Source of the DNA: CAVTWY01 sp963738615
Lineage (GTDB): Bacteria > Pseudomonadota > Gammaproteobacteria > Burkholderiales > Burkholderiaceae_C
Assembly: GCA_963738615.1 (NCBI GenBank)
Contig: CAVTXI010000004.1
Span: 310,001-374,000 of the forward strand
Reading direction: 5' to 3'
Length of the DNA stretch: 64,000 nucleotides
The position numbers were made by a program, and so were the translations under genes. Below the pieces are notes generated by a model. It did no database searches and was not told the DNA's origin. It saw only the letters and a list, made by a program, of their open reading frames with translations. The first letter of the stretch is position 1. Every line of letters begins with the position of its first letter. Of this stretch, positions 38,069 to 48,024 are shown piece after piece.

Positions 38069-39151
38069 TCAATGTCGCAGCGCTGCCAGCAACTGTTCGC
38101 GCAGGGCGCGGCACGAGTCGACGCCCAGCCGGTTGTAGAGCTGCCTGCGGTGGTGAACAACGGTGTTGCGCGAGACATGGAGTTCGTCGGCCACCTGCTC
38201 CTGCGTGCGCCCCAGCGCCAGCAGCAGGCCCACCTCGGCCTGCCGTTGGGCAATCGGGGACTCGCGCAGCGTTTCGAACAGCCGCAGCTCGAGGGGCACG
38301 CGGCGCTCGAGCTCGATGCCGATCAGCGACCGCTCGGGCTCCATCGGCTCGAGCCAGTAGGCGCGCGCGACGAAACTACCCCACGCGTTGTCGCAACGCC
38401 AGCTTGGCACTCGCGCATCGGGCTGCGCATCGCTGACGCACACAAGGGCGCGCACCGCGTCGAGCAGGCCACGGGGCAGCGTGGGCGGCGCTGCCGCGCT
38501 GCCATGCGCCAACGAGAGCAGCCGCGCGGCCTGCGGCGAGCGCCAGCGGACGCCGCCGTCGACATCGACGACCACGAGCGCGCGATCCGCATCGGAGGTC
38601 TGCGGCGACACAGGGCCTTCGCGCGTGCGCAGTGCATGGGCGATGAACGGCTCGAGCCGCGTCAGCGTGCGCAGGTCTTCGTCGTCGAAGTCGCGATCAC
38701 GCGAGCGGCGCGCGACGGTGAATGCGCCCACCGGAACCTGCCCGTCACGCACCCCCATGCGGATGAACGTCTCACAGCCGCACGGCTTCAGAACCTCATT
38801 GAAGATCGGGTGGCGCTCGTACGTAGCCTTCGACATCCGCAGCACCTGCTGCAGGTGACGCGGGCCGAATTCGGTGGCGGCCGCCTCGGCCATCGTCGGC
38901 CACACGTCGGCCTCGAGCGAACCGAAATAGCTTTCCCTGTACAGGGCGAAGCTGGGGCCGATCTCCGGCGTGTTGAAGTCGGCGTCGATCGGCCCGTCGG
39001 GACCGAGCCAAAAATGAAAGCAGGTCTCGAACGGCACCACCTCGCTCAGTTCGAGGTAGAGCGCGGGCGCGACCACCGGCCCCGGCAGCCCCAGGCAGCA
39101 GAGCTGTCGCAGGCGGGATTCGGCCCTGGCGATGACAGCGGACCGATTCAT
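38069..39151 (-). CDS. LuxR-type transcriptional regulator
   Basis: A 360-residue regulator. The N-terminal 280 residues form a GAF/PAS-like sensory part (ALVVVDVDGGVRWRSPQAAR is a PAS-type strand). The C-terminus is a LuxR helix-turn-helix with AEVGLLLALGRTQEQVADEL, HVSRNTVVHHRRQLYNRLG. I chose the ATG at 39151 (MNRSAVIARAESR) over the upstream ATG at 39256, which adds low-complexity arginine-rich sequence. Convergent with the metalloprotease gene, 29 bp apart. The target is unknown; the metalloprotease is the nearest candidate. Confidence 0.82.
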   Translation of the reverse strand: MNRSAVIARAESRLRQLCCLGLPGPVVAPALYLELSEVVPFETCFHFWLGPDGPIDADFNTPEIGPSFALYRESYFGSLEADVWPTMAEAAATEFGPRHLQQVLRMSKATYERHPIFNEVLKPCGCETFIRMGVRDGQVPVGAFTVARRSRDRDFDDEDLRTLTRLEPFIAHALRTREGPVSPQTSDADRALVVVDVDGGVRWRSPQAARLLSLAHGSAAAPPTLPRGLLDAVRALVCVSDAQPDARVPSWRCDNAWGSFVARAYWLEPMEPERSLIGIELERRVPLELRLFETLRESPIAQRQAEVGLLLALGRTQEQVADELHVSRNTVVHHRRQLYNRLGVDSCRALREQLLAALRH

Positions 39152-39483
39152 GGTGGGCCTTACGTCGCAGGCCGCGCGCGGTGCGCGCGACAACGTCATC
39201 TTGCGCCAGATACAACGCAGACGGCCGAAACGTCGACCCGCAATCGACATGCACACGGCTGCGCGTCATCAGGACGGATGACGACAGCGCGGTCGACCTA
39301 CCCCATGGGGTGAGGCGCCGGCACCGCGATGGCGTTTTGATCGGACATGACGATCACGAAGCCCGACGCCACGCCTCCCGCGCGGTTGGCGCGCCCGCGC
39401 CACAAGTCCGACGAAAGTCGCAGGCGCTCTTCCGCCATCGGTCGCTTCACACGCAGCGCTCGCAAACGTACGCTGGCCCCGTC
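39152..39483. other. 332-base divergent intergenic region
   Basis: Between the LuxR regulator and the truncated winged-helix gene. It must hold promoters for both, but I see no clear promoter hexamers, RNA gene or coding sequence in it. Confidence 0.4.
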
Positions 39484-39951
39484 ATGACCGACGCACTGAC
39501 ATCCCCCTGGAGCGACGCGCAGCTCGCGGCGATCGACGCGCAGCTCGAGCGGATGCTCACAGGCGACGCGCTGCGCGGGTCGCCGCGGCTTCAGCGGCTG
39601 CTGCGTCACGTCGTCGCGGCAACGCTCGCCGGCACCGCGCATCGGCTGAAGGGCTACACGCTCGGCGTCGAGGTGTTCGACCGCGGCGCGGACTTCGATC
39701 CGAACGTCAACCCGATCGTGCGCATCGAGGCGGGGCGCCTGCGCACCAGGCTGCTCGCGCACTACGGCGGCGAAGGGGCACGCGATCCGATGCGCATCGA
39801 CATGCCCAAGGGCGGTTATGCCGTGCGCTTCTTGCAGCGCGGTCGTCCTGCCCGGCAGATCGATCCGCAGGATGGACTTCGAATGGCATCACAGCGATCC
39901 GTTGAAGGCGCCCTTCCTGAAGACCTCGCTTATGGCGCGATGGTCGACTAG
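39484..39951 (+). CDS. Winged-helix N-terminal domain, truncated TPR/cyclase-type regulator
   Basis: A 155-residue protein. Residues 25-125 match the N-terminal domain seen in large TPR or adenylate-cyclase-like regulators of proteobacteria: SPRLQRLLRHVVAATLAG, LKGYTLGVEVFDRGADFDP, NPIVRIEAGRLRTRLLAHY, and IDMPKGGYAVRF. In those proteins several hundred residues (membrane helix, TolB-like or TPR) follow. Here the frame stops after 30 unrelated residues. It is either a truncated pseudogene or a free-standing DNA-binding domain. The downstream 180 bases show no matching continuation. Confidence 0.6.
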   Translation: MTDALTSPWSDAQLAAIDAQLERMLTGDALRGSPRLQRLLRHVVAATLAGTAHRLKGYTLGVEVFDRGADFDPNVNPIVRIEAGRLRTRLLAHYGGEGARDPMRIDMPKGGYAVRFLQRGRPARQIDPQDGLRMASQRSVEGALPEDLAYGAMVD

Positions 39952-40134
39952 GCAACGGCCGCTTGCCTTGCTTCACACGATCGAGTTCGGATGGCAACAG
40001 GGCCCCGAGGAACGCCGTGAATTTCGACCGCTTGCGCCGGTGCGCTGCCGTAGGTCACTGGCGCGTGTCCGCGCCGAAGCCCAGACTGCTTAATAACCAT
40101 GCAGAGGATGCAGAGGTTTGAAGGGAGCAACGTC

Positions 40135-40879
40135 ATGAACCACGTACGACACCTGCTCGTGTCGGCCACGCGCCGGCTTGCCTGGATCACCAGCGCCCTG
40201 TTGTCGCCAGCGGCCTCTACCGTTGGCGCTGTCGCCGCCGACCTCCGGTGGTTCTGGTCCACCGCTTCACCGTCGAGGAACCCGACGAGTGGGTATCGAT
40301 CGAGCTGCGTCCGAGCGCGAGCGTCTGGTACCGCGGCGTCAGCGGCAGTCCGACCGCGCGCATGGATGAAGTCCGTGCGGTGCTCGGTTCGCTGAAGGGT
40401 GTCGCGATGGCGCCCGCTGCCCCGGCCGGACCGAGGGGCCGATCCATCACCCCTGCGCGTTCAACGTCGACGTGAGCGGGTATGAGCCCGTCGACGACAC
40501 CGGCGACCCGCGCGAAAGCTGGATCTCGACCACGATGTACAAGCTGATGCGGCCGCAGGAAGGCACCGTGAGCGCACTGTCGACGCCGAATCCCGCGCCG
40601 GGATCGGTCGCGTTGGTGGGCGATGCAGGCTTGCTCGCGCTGATCGCGCCAGCGGCGCTCGAGGCGCAGTGGGCACAAGACCGGCCGCTGCGCATGCGGG
40701 TGCGCGTTCGTCCCGCGCCGGTGGCCGACGACCGCAGCAGCAACGAGTCGGCGCGTCGAGCACACGCCCGAACGTTTCCGGCGCAAGGCGTGATCGTCAT
40801 CAGCACGCAGCCGCTGCGGCCACAGCCGCTGACGCCGCAGCCGACCAAGCCCGCATCGAACGGCAAGCACAACGCCTGA
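40135..40879 (+). pseudogene. Exported protein of unknown function, two frame breaks
   Basis: AGGGAG lies eight bases before the ATG. The first frame gives an arginine-rich signal-like start (MNHVRHLLVSATRRLAWITS). The frame moves near 40245 to VHRFTVEEPDEWVSIELRPS and YRGVSGSPTARMDEVRAVLG, and again near 40440 to HPCAFNVDVSGYEPVDD and DPRESWISTTMYKLMRP, ending at 40879. Joined, it would encode about 247 residues. I do not recognise a family. Breaks may be sequencing indels or true decay; it sits in a worn strip with the vapC fragment and a truncated regulator. Confidence 0.5.
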
Positions 40880-40982
40880 TCGATGCGGCAGCAGCAACGC
40901 GGCAGGAACTGCGGCAGCAGCTTGACTGCTGCTGGGCCGGGGCATAAAGTATCGACATCGATGTTTCTACACTGAACTTGCC

Positions 40983-41234
40983 GTGTCGATCAGCCTGCAG
41001 ATTGCAAAGTGGGGGAACAGTCTGGCCATGCGCCTGCCCTCCGACCTCGTGCGCCGGTTCGGCCTGCGCGAAGGCGACACCGTGCAGGCGCAGCTCACCG
41101 CTGACGGCGCGCTGACGATTCGGCCCGCGGGTTGGAGCCGGCGCGCGTTCGCCGCCGAGTTGGCCGACGCCCGTGAAGCGCTGCCGATGAGCCGTCCGGT
41201 GATCGAGGATCTGCGCAACGAGGCGCGGTACTGA
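40983..41234 (+). CDS. vapB: AbrB/MazE-type antitoxin of a VapBC pair
   Basis: An 83-residue protein starting with GTG. Its swapped-hairpin AbrB fold reads LQIAKWGNSLAMRLPSDLVR and FGLREGDTVQAQLTADGALT. The C-terminal tail (SRPVIEDLRNEARY) would wrap the toxin. The stop overlaps the vapC start by one base (TGATG). Such antitoxins bind their own promoter, which should lie in the 100 bases upstream. Confidence 0.88.
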   Translation: MSISLQIAKWGNSLAMRLPSDLVRRFGLREGDTVQAQLTADGALTIRPAGWSRRAFAAELADAREALPMSRPVIEDLRNEARY

Positions 41235-41662
41235 TGATCTACGTCGACACCAGTGCGCTGGTCGCGCTGATCGTCAACGAGCCCGGCAGCGCCGGTGTCG
41301 CGGCGTGGTACGCGGCGACCAAGAGCGATCTCGTGTCGGCGGCGTGGTGCGTGACCGAGTTCGGCAGCGCGCTCGGCCTGAAGCAGCGCACGGCGCAACT
41401 CGACCCCGATCAGGCGCGCGCTGCGTGGGAGCGGTTCGAGCGCCTCGTCGCGAACGACCTGCGGCTGCTGGCGGTCGAGCCCATCGACTTCCACCGCGCC
41501 GCGCTGCTGACGCTCGACGCTGCGAGCGGCATCCGCGCGGGCGATGCACTTCACCTGGCCTGCGCCGAGCGGGCGGGGGCGAAGAGCCTGGCGACCCTCG
41601 ACAGGGTGATGGCCGGCAACGCATCACGGGTCAGGCTTAAGGCCGTGCCGCTGAGCCTTTGA
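41234..41662 (+). CDS. vapC: VapC-type PIN domain ribonuclease toxin
   Basis: A 142-residue PIN toxin. Acidic residues of the active site are visible in MIYVDTSALVALIVNEP, AAWCVTEFGSALGL and GIRAGDALHLACAERAG. It would cleave tRNA or other RNA when free of VapB. Its 3' end lies inside the trailing sequence after the MscS gene, convergent. A fragment of a second copy lies at 35232. Confidence 0.92.
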   Translation: MIYVDTSALVALIVNEPGSAGVAAWYAATKSDLVSAAWCVTEFGSALGLKQRTAQLDPDQARAAWERFERLVANDLRLLAVEPIDFHRAALLTLDAASGIRAGDALHLACAERAGAKSLATLDRVMAGNASRVRLKAVPLSL

Positions 41663-41731
41663 AGCGAGCTGCCGCGGCGCCCATGAGCGCCGTTCCAGAC
41701 CTCGCGACCCTGCGACTGGCGCGGCTGACGG

Positions 41732-43019
41732 TCAGGCGTCGCCTCGCGCCATCGCCGCCTTCGAGCGCGTCACCGTCACCACCCGCTGCGGAAACGGTAT
41801 CTCGACGCCAAGCTCGTTCAGCTTCGCGAGCACGCGCAGGTTGACGTCGCTGCGCACGTTGCCCTGGCCGTTCTCGGGGTCGCTGATCCAGAAGCCGATC
41901 TGAAGCGTCAGGCCGTCGGCCGCGAACTCGCGCAGCTGGACCGCCGGTGCAGGGTCGTGCGAGCACGCGCGGCGTGCCGGCCACCGCGCGTTCCAGTTCC
42001 GGAATCAGGCGGTCGAGGTCGGTGCCGTAGGCCACCTGCACCTGAGACGACAGCGACACACGCCGATCGGCCAGCGAGTGGTTCTCGACCCGCTGCGTGA
42101 TCAGCATTTCGTTGGGCACCAGCGACTCGCGCCCGTCAAGCGCGCGCACGGTCGTGTAGCGGGTCGCGATGTCGGTGATGCGGCCTTCGAAGCCGTCGAC
42201 CTTCACCATGTCGCCGATGCGCAAGGACCGCTCGGCCAGGATCACGAAGCCGCTGACGTAGTTGGCAGCAAGCTTTTGCAGGCCGAAGCCGATGCCCACG
42301 CCGATCGCGCCGCCCAGCACGCCCAATGCCCCGAGCGGAATGCCCGCCGCGGTCAACGCCATCAACACACCCACCACCAGCAGCAGCGCGCGCGTGCCGT
42401 TGGCCGCGATTTTTCGCAGCGACAGGTTGTTGCCCGAAGCGTTGGCTAAAAGACGCGCCTCGATCAGCGACGAGATCCACAGCGAGCCGACGAGCACCGC
42501 ACCCGCGGCGAGCGTCGCCTCGAGCACGCTGCGCAGCGACACCTGCGCACCGCCCAGCGTCCACTTGATTTCATCGGCCTCGCGCAGCATCAGCGGCAGC
42601 AGGCCCGTGACCCACAGCACCATCGCGCACCACACGACCCAACTGAACGTGCGCTCGACGGCACGGAAGAAGGCCGAATCGGGGAACGCGGCGCGCAACG
42701 CACGCGCCGTGAGGCGCACGACAACCAGCGACGCCAGGATCGGGATCACGAGCCGCATCAGCGGCAGCGGCATCGTGTTCGCCAGCGCCCAGCGCGCCGT
42801 CAGCACGAACACCAGCGCGAGCACCGGAAACGCAAGGCTGTTCAGCGGCTTGTGCGAGCTCCACAACCGCCGCGGCGCATCCGGGTCGCGGCGGAAGAAT
42901 GTGCGCACGATGAGCCACGCCGCGGTGACGCAGGTCGCGACGACCAGCGCCTGCAGCGCCACATTGGGCGACGCCAGCGTGCGGACGAACTCGGAGAAGT
43001 CGTCGAGCGGGGCAGCCAC
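41732..43019 (-). CDS. MscS-family mechanosensitive channel, one frame break
   Basis: About 429 residues starting with GTG. Four or five N-terminal membrane helices, then the MscS pore helix and beta domain: LGVLGGAIGVGIGFGLQKLA, NYVSGFVILAERSLRIGDMV and VDGFEGRITDIATRYTTVRA. The frame breaks near 41955, after ERAVAGTPRVLA; the other frame continues DPAPAVQLREFAADGLTLQI to the stop at 41732. It opens under membrane tension to release osmolytes. The break is probably an indel error. It starts 15 bp after the amidohydrolase gene. Confidence 0.85.
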
Positions 43020-43034
43020 GGGAATGAAGAGGAC

Positions 43035-43973
43035 CTACGCCACGCCAGCCAGCACGCGCAGGTGCGCTGCCACGCTGCGGGCCAGCGCCGACAACGCGTA
43101 GCCGCCCTCGAGGCTCGACACGATGCGCCCCTTCGCGTGGCGCTTGGCCACGTCGACGATGCGCGCGGTGATCCACGCATAGTCGGCCTCGACGAGACCG
43201 AGCTGCGCCAACGGGTCTTCGCGATGGGCGTCGAACCCCGCCGACACGAAGATCATCTGCGGTTTGAAGGCCTCGAGGCGCGGCATCCAATGCACCTCGA
43301 TCGCGTCGCGCACCTCGGGCCCGCGGGCATACGGCGGCAGGGGCACGTTGAGCATGTTGGTGCCTTTGGGCACCGCGCCGCTGTACGGGTACAGCGGGTG
43401 CTGGAAGAAGCTGACCATCAGCACGCGGTCGTCGCCGGCGATGATGTCCTCGGTGCCGTTACCGTGGTGCACGTCGAAGTCGACGATCACCACGCGCTCG
43501 AGGCCGTGCACGTCCAGCGCGCGCCGCGCCGCGATCGCGATGTTGTTGAAGAAGCAGAAGCCCATCGCTTCGTCGCGCGTCGCGTGGTGGCCCGGCGGGC
43601 GCACGGCGCAGAAGGCGTTGTCGAACTCGCCGGCGATCACGGCGTCGGTCGCAGCCACCGCGGCACCGGCCGCGCGCTGCATCGCGCGCCAAGTGTGGGG
43701 GCAGGCAAACGTATCGGGGTCGATCGCCTTGTGCAATCCGTCACGCTCGAGCGCCTGCGTCAGCGCCTGAATCTCGAGCGTGTAGGCCGCGGCATGGGCG
43801 CGCTGCACATCCGCCAAGTCGACGAGCGGTGCGTCCCGCATGACGAGCGCGGCGTCGAGACCGGTGGCGATCAGGTGGTCGGAAATCGCATCGAGTCGCG
43901 CCGGGCACTCGGGGTGGCCTTCGCCCATGTCATGCATGCGACATTCGGCATGACTGAAAAACACAGTGGACAT
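43035..43973 (-). CDS. Histone deacetylase-like amidohydrolase
   Basis: A 312-residue zinc enzyme of the class II HDAC/acetylpolyamine amidohydrolase superfamily, removing acetyl groups from polyamines or other amines. The start is SHAECRMHDMGEGHPECPAR. Catalytic histidines are in RPPGHHATRDEAMGF, and zinc ligands in DFDVHHGNGTED and SAGFDAHRED; the general-acid region GGYALSAL is present. It is the first gene of a likely two-gene unit with mscS and is divergent from moxR. Confidence 0.92.
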   Translation of the reverse strand: MSTVFFSHAECRMHDMGEGHPECPARLDAISDHLIATGLDAALVMRDAPLVDLADVQRAHAAAYTLEIQALTQALERDGLHKAIDPDTFACPHTWRAMQRAAGAAVAATDAVIAGEFDNAFCAVRPPGHHATRDEAMGFCFFNNIAIAARRALDVHGLERVVIVDFDVHHGNGTEDIIAGDDRVLMVSFFQHPLYPYSGAVPKGTNMLNVPLPPYARGPEVRDAIEVHWMPRLEAFKPQMIFVSAGFDAHREDPLAQLGLVEADYAWITARIVDVAKRHAKGRIVSSLEGGYALSALARSVAAHLRVLAGVA

Positions 43974-44005
43974 GAAAGCGCGATGAATTCCGTTAATGTG
44001 ACGTC

Positions 44006-44962
44006 ATGCTGCACGCCCCTCAGGCCATGGCCTCGCGCATCGACCCCGACATCACCCGCCGATTGCTGCGGCTTGTCGATCAGATTAGCACGATCATCGT
44101 TGGCAAGCGCCCGCAAATCGAAGACTGCGCGGCGTGCCTTATCGCTGGCGGACACCTGCTGATCGAAGACGTTCCAGGCGTCGGCAAGACCACGCTTGCA
44201 CACGCGATCGCGCGCTCGCTGGGGCTGCACTTTTCACGCACGCAGTTCACCGCCGACCTGCTGCCGTCGGACCTTGTCGGCGTCAGCGTATTCGAACGCC
44301 AGAAAGACGCGTTCGTCTTTCACCCCGGCCCGGTGTTCGCCAACGTGCTGCTGGCCGACGAGATCAACCGCGCCGGCCCGAAGACGCAGAGCGCGTTGCT
44401 CGAGGCGATGGAAGAACACCAGGTCACCGTCGACAACCAGACACACATGCTGCCCAAGCCTTTCTTCGTCATCGCGACGCAGAACCCGAACGAGCAGGTC
44501 GGCACCTATCCGCTGCCCGAGAGCCAGCTTGACCGCTTCCTGATGCGCATTTCGCTGGGCTACCCTGACCGCGCCAGCGAACGCACGCTGCTGGCCGGCA
44601 GCGACCGCCGCGAAAGCGTGGCGCAGCTCGGGGCGGTGATGACGCCGGCCGAGCTGCACGCCGTGCAACGCGCGGTGCACGAGGTGCGCACGACCGACGC
44701 GCTGCTGGACTACGTGCAAGCGCTGATTGCCGCCACGCGCAGCGGGCGCTGGTTCCGCGAGGGCCTGAGCCCGCGCGCGGGCATCGCGCTGCTGCGTGCG
44801 GCCAAGGCGCATGCGTTGATGGACGCGCGCGACTACGTCGCCCCCGACGACGTACAGGCCGTCATGGTGCAAACCGTCGCCCATCGCCTGCAGCCGGTCG
44901 GTGCGGGCGCCGGCAGTGCGGCGCAGGTGCAGGCGCTCGTGAAGAGCGTGGCCCTGCCCTGA
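44006..44962 (+). CDS. MoxR family AAA ATPase
   Basis: A 318-residue ATPase acting as a chaperone for assembly of protein complexes. Walker A is IEDVPGVGKTTLAHAIA, Walker B is VLLADEINRAGPKTQSALLE, and ATQNPNEQVGTYPLPESQLDRF carries sensor 1 and the arginine finger region. The C-terminal lid is AAA_lid_2. First gene of the moxR-DUF58-tgpA-mltB cluster, whose products act on envelope functions. Confidence 0.92.
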   Translation: MLHAPQAMASRIDPDITRRLLRLVDQISTIIVGKRPQIEDCAACLIAGGHLLIEDVPGVGKTTLAHAIARSLGLHFSRTQFTADLLPSDLVGVSVFERQKDAFVFHPGPVFANVLLADEINRAGPKTQSALLEAMEEHQVTVDNQTHMLPKPFFVIATQNPNEQVGTYPLPESQLDRFLMRISLGYPDRASERTLLAGSDRRESVAQLGAVMTPAELHAVQRAVHEVRTTDALLDYVQALIAATRSGRWFREGLSPRAGIALLRAAKAHALMDARDYVAPDDVQAVMVQTVAHRLQPVGAGAGSAAQVQALVKSVALP

Positions 44963-44980
44963 CGGGCAACGGCGGCCGTG

Positions 44981-45943
44981 ATGTTGGGCGAGGTGGGTCG
45001 GCGCTGGCAACGCTGGTGGCTGTCGCGCCATCCGCGCAGCGACACCCTGACGCTCGAGCAACGCAACATCTACATCGTGCCCACACGTGCGGGCGTCGCG
45101 TTCGCCGTCACGCTGTTGATGATGCTGGTGGCGACGATCAACTTCAGGCTCAACCTGGGCTATGTGCTGGTGTTCCTGCTGGCAGGTGCGGGGCTGGTGT
45201 CGATGCACGTCACGCACAACACGCTGCGCGGCTTGCGCATGCAGGTGCGGCCGCCTTCGCCAGGCTTCGCCGGTCACCCGATGCCGATCGACGTGGTGCT
45301 GTGGGCGGGTGATCGCGAACGGTTCGGACTGTCGCTGCGGTTCGATCAGGCACCGTCCACGTCCATGGTCAACATCGACGTGGCGCGCGGCGCGCAGCAA
45401 ACCGCGACGCTTGCACTCGAGCCTGCTGCGCGCGGCCTGCATGACATCGACACCATTCGGCTCGAGACGCGCTTCCCGTTCGGTCTGTTCGTGGCGTGGG
45501 CGATCTGGCGGCCCGCAGCACGTGTCCTTGCATGGCCCAGACCAGAGACGCCCACGCCGCCGTGGCCGGCGCCGCCTCAAACCGCGTCTGGCCAGGGACG
45601 CGTGCTGGCCGACGGCGACGGCGGCGAGTGGGAAGGTGTTCGCGCCTGGCGCCGCGGCGACCCCATGAAGCGCCTCGTGTGGAAGAAGATGGCGCGCACG
45701 GGTGAGCTGGTCAGCCGCGACACCAGCAGCGTCGAATCGCGCGAGATCTGGTTCGACTACACCGACGCACAGGGACGCGAGAACGGCAACGTCGAGTCGC
45801 GCCTTGCACGCATGAGTGCATGGATCGAAGCCGCGCATGCGCAGGGCCTGCCGCATGGCTTGCGCCTACCCGACATGACGATCGATCCCGAGTTGGGCGA
45901 CGCGCATCGGCGCCGCGCGCTCGACGCGTTGGCGACCTTCTAG
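44981..45943 (+). CDS. DUF58 domain membrane protein
   Basis: About 320 residues, starting at the ATG preceded directly by GTG. One or two membrane helices lie at residues 40-80 (GVAFAVTLLMMLVATINF, LGYVLVFLLAGAGLV). The conserved DUF58 segment VRAWRRGDPMKRLVWKKMAR lies near residue 235. These von Willebrand-like proteins pair with MoxR ATPases. Part of the four-gene cluster. Confidence 0.9.
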   Translation: MLGEVGRRWQRWWLSRHPRSDTLTLEQRNIYIVPTRAGVAFAVTLLMMLVATINFRLNLGYVLVFLLAGAGLVSMHVTHNTLRGLRMQVRPPSPGFAGHPMPIDVVLWAGDRERFGLSLRFDQAPSTSMVNIDVARGAQQTATLALEPAARGLHDIDTIRLETRFPFGLFVAWAIWRPAARVLAWPRPETPTPPWPAPPQTASGQGRVLADGDGGEWEGVRAWRRGDPMKRLVWKKMARTGELVSRDTSSVESREIWFDYTDAQGRENGNVESRLARMSAWIEAAHAQGLPHGLRLPDMTIDPELGDAHRRRALDALATF

Positions 45944-45945
45944 TC

Positions 45946-48024
45946 ATGACAACGCTTACGCATGCGCGCAGCGCAGGCATGGCAGAACGTTGGCGCCACC
46001 TGCCGCGAGATGCCCGCGACACGATCTTCATGCTCGCGGTTGCTGCCTGGACGCTGCTGCCGCACGCATGGCACGTGCCGTGGTGGTGCATCGCGATCAC
46101 CGCGTGCGTGATCACGTGGCGCGGTGTGCTGGCGTGGCAGGGCAAGCCGCTGCCTTCAAGCGCGTGGCGCATCGCGCTGTTGGGCTTGGCGCTGGCGCTG
46201 ACGTGGTGGAGCTACCGCACCATCTTCGGCAAGGCCCCTGGTGTCACGCTGCTGGTGATGCTGATGGTGCTGAAGGCGCTCGAGGTGCGGGCGCGGCGCG
46301 ATGCCCTGGTGATGTTCTTCCTGGGCTTCTTTCTCGTCATCACCAACTTCTTCTTCAGCCAGAGCATGCTGGTTGCGTTCGCGATGGTGCTGTCGGTGTG
46401 GGGGCTGCTGACGGCGCTGGCTCTGGCGCACATGCCCAACGGACGGCCGACGATCGCGCGCGCGGGTGGCATCGCGGCGCGCGCGGCGCTGCTGGGCATG
46501 CCGATCATGATGGCGCTGTTCGTCCTGTTCCCGCGCATCGGGCCGCTGTGGGGGTCGCCCGAAGGCACGATGGCGAAGACCGGTTTGTCGGGCGTCTTGC
46601 GCATGGGCGGCGTGATCGAGCTCATCAACGACGACCGCATCGCATTTCGAGTGCGCTTCGATGGCCCGCCGCCACCCGCTTCGGCGCTGTACTTCCGCGG
46701 GCCGGTGATGACCCGATTCGACGGACTCGAATGGCATCGCGCGCGCGGCACGCCAAGCAACGACCCGCGGCCGGCGCTGCTGCGCGAGCGCCAACCCGAT
46801 TACCGCTACGACATGGTCGTCGAGCCGTTGAACTTGCCGCTGCTGCCACTGCTGGACGGCACGTTCGACACGACGTCGATGCGGCCCGTGTCGCAGCCGC
46901 CCGGCTCGATGCTGCTGGCAAGCTACCTGCCGTCGATGCGGGACGATCTGCAATGGGCGACCGAGCGGCCGGTCGACGAACGCCTGTCGTTGCGCGCTGC
47001 GGCGGTGTCAGACATTCGGGTGGGACCCTTCGAGGCGGATGCCGACCTTCGGCAGCACCTCGCGCTGCCCCCGGGCTTCAACCCACGCACTCGTGAATGG
47101 GCCCGGCAACTGCTAGAGAACCAGCCCGAACTGCGCGAACAAAGCGCACTGGCGATCATCGCGGCCCTGTACCGCCACATCAATGTCGGCTTCGTCTACA
47201 CACTGACGCCAGACACCTACGGCGACGACCAGGGTCGGCACGCGATCGACGAGTTCTGGCTCGACCGGCGCCAGGGTTTCTGCGAGCACTTCGCCACGGC
47301 GACGGTCTTCATCCTGCGCAGCCTGGGCGTGCCGGCACGCATCGTCACCGGCTATCAGGGCGCCGACCCCAACCCTCAGGACGGCTGGCTGGTCGTGCGT
47401 CAGGCGAACGCGCACGCCTGGGTCGAGGCGTGGGCGCCGGGCCGGGGTTGGTTCCGCGTCGACCCGACCGCCGCCGTCGCGCCCGAACGGGTGCAGGCCG
47501 GGCGCACGTTGCGCCCCGCGCCCGGGCTGGCCGCAGGGCTGATTGCGAACATCGATCCGTCCTTGCTGCCGCGGTTGCGCCGCTTCTACGAAGGCATCGA
47601 GCAACGCTGGAACCGATCCATCGTGCAGTACTCGCGTGGCCAGCAATACGAACTGCTCGAACGCGTGGGGGTGTCGCATCCGAACTGGGAACACCTGGCT
47701 TACGCACTGATCTCGATCGTCACGACGGTGGCGCTCGCAGGCACGTTGTGGGCATGGTGGGACCACCGTCGGCGTGATCCGTGGGAGCGCCTGCAGTCGC
47801 GCATGCGCGAGCGGCTGCACGGCCTGGGTATCGAAGCCGCAGCGCACGACGCGCCGCGCGGCTTGGCACAACGCGTGCGCGCTGAACTGGGCGATCGGGG
47901 ACACGCGCTGGCCGATGCCCTCGACCAACTCGACCGCCAGCGGTATGACGTGGCGTCGCGCCCGCGTCCCGATCCAGCCTGGTGGCGAGGCTTCAACCGA
48001 GCTGTGAAGGCTGCAGGGGCATGA
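45946..48024 (+). CDS. TgpA-family transmembrane transglutaminase-like protein
   Basis: A 692-residue inner-membrane protein. About six N-terminal helices (DUF3488) are followed by a periplasmic transglutaminase-like domain with cysteine in RRQGFCEHFATATVF, histidine in QANAHAWVEAWA and aspartate in GWFRVDPTAAVAPE. One more helix near residue 590 precedes a cytosolic DUF4129-like tail. Papain-like transglutaminases of this type act on periplasmic peptides. The start is 2 bases after the DUF58 stop; the stop overlaps mltB. Confidence 0.92.
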   Translation: MTTLTHARSAGMAERWRHLPRDARDTIFMLAVAAWTLLPHAWHVPWWCIAITACVITWRGVLAWQGKPLPSSAWRIALLGLALALTWWSYRTIFGKAPGVTLLVMLMVLKALEVRARRDALVMFFLGFFLVITNFFFSQSMLVAFAMVLSVWGLLTALALAHMPNGRPTIARAGGIAARAALLGMPIMMALFVLFPRIGPLWGSPEGTMAKTGLSGVLRMGGVIELINDDRIAFRVRFDGPPPPASALYFRGPVMTRFDGLEWHRARGTPSNDPRPALLRERQPDYRYDMVVEPLNLPLLPLLDGTFDTTSMRPVSQPPGSMLLASYLPSMRDDLQWATERPVDERLSLRAAAVSDIRVGPFEADADLRQHLALPPGFNPRTREWARQLLENQPELREQSALAIIAALYRHINVGFVYTLTPDTYGDDQGRHAIDEFWLDRRQGFCEHFATATVFILRSLGVPARIVTGYQGADPNPQDGWLVVRQANAHAWVEAWAPGRGWFRVDPTAAVAPERVQAGRTLRPAPGLAAGLIANIDPSLLPRLRRFYEGIEQRWNRSIVQYSRGQQYELLERVGVSHPNWEHLAYALISIVTTVALAGTLWAWWDHRRRDPWERLQSRMRERLHGLGIEAAAHDAPRGLAQRVRAELGDRGHALADALDQLDRQRYDVASRPRPDPAWWRGFNRAVKAAGA

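Noticed and set aside
39872..40093. Open frame of 73 codons starting MDFEWHHSDP
   Set aside because: Overlaps the truncated winged-helix gene, has no good ribosome binding site and no recognisable family.
44234..45856. 540-codon minus frame over moxR and the DUF58 gene
   Set aside because: Spans two well-supported plus-strand genes and has no recognisable domain.
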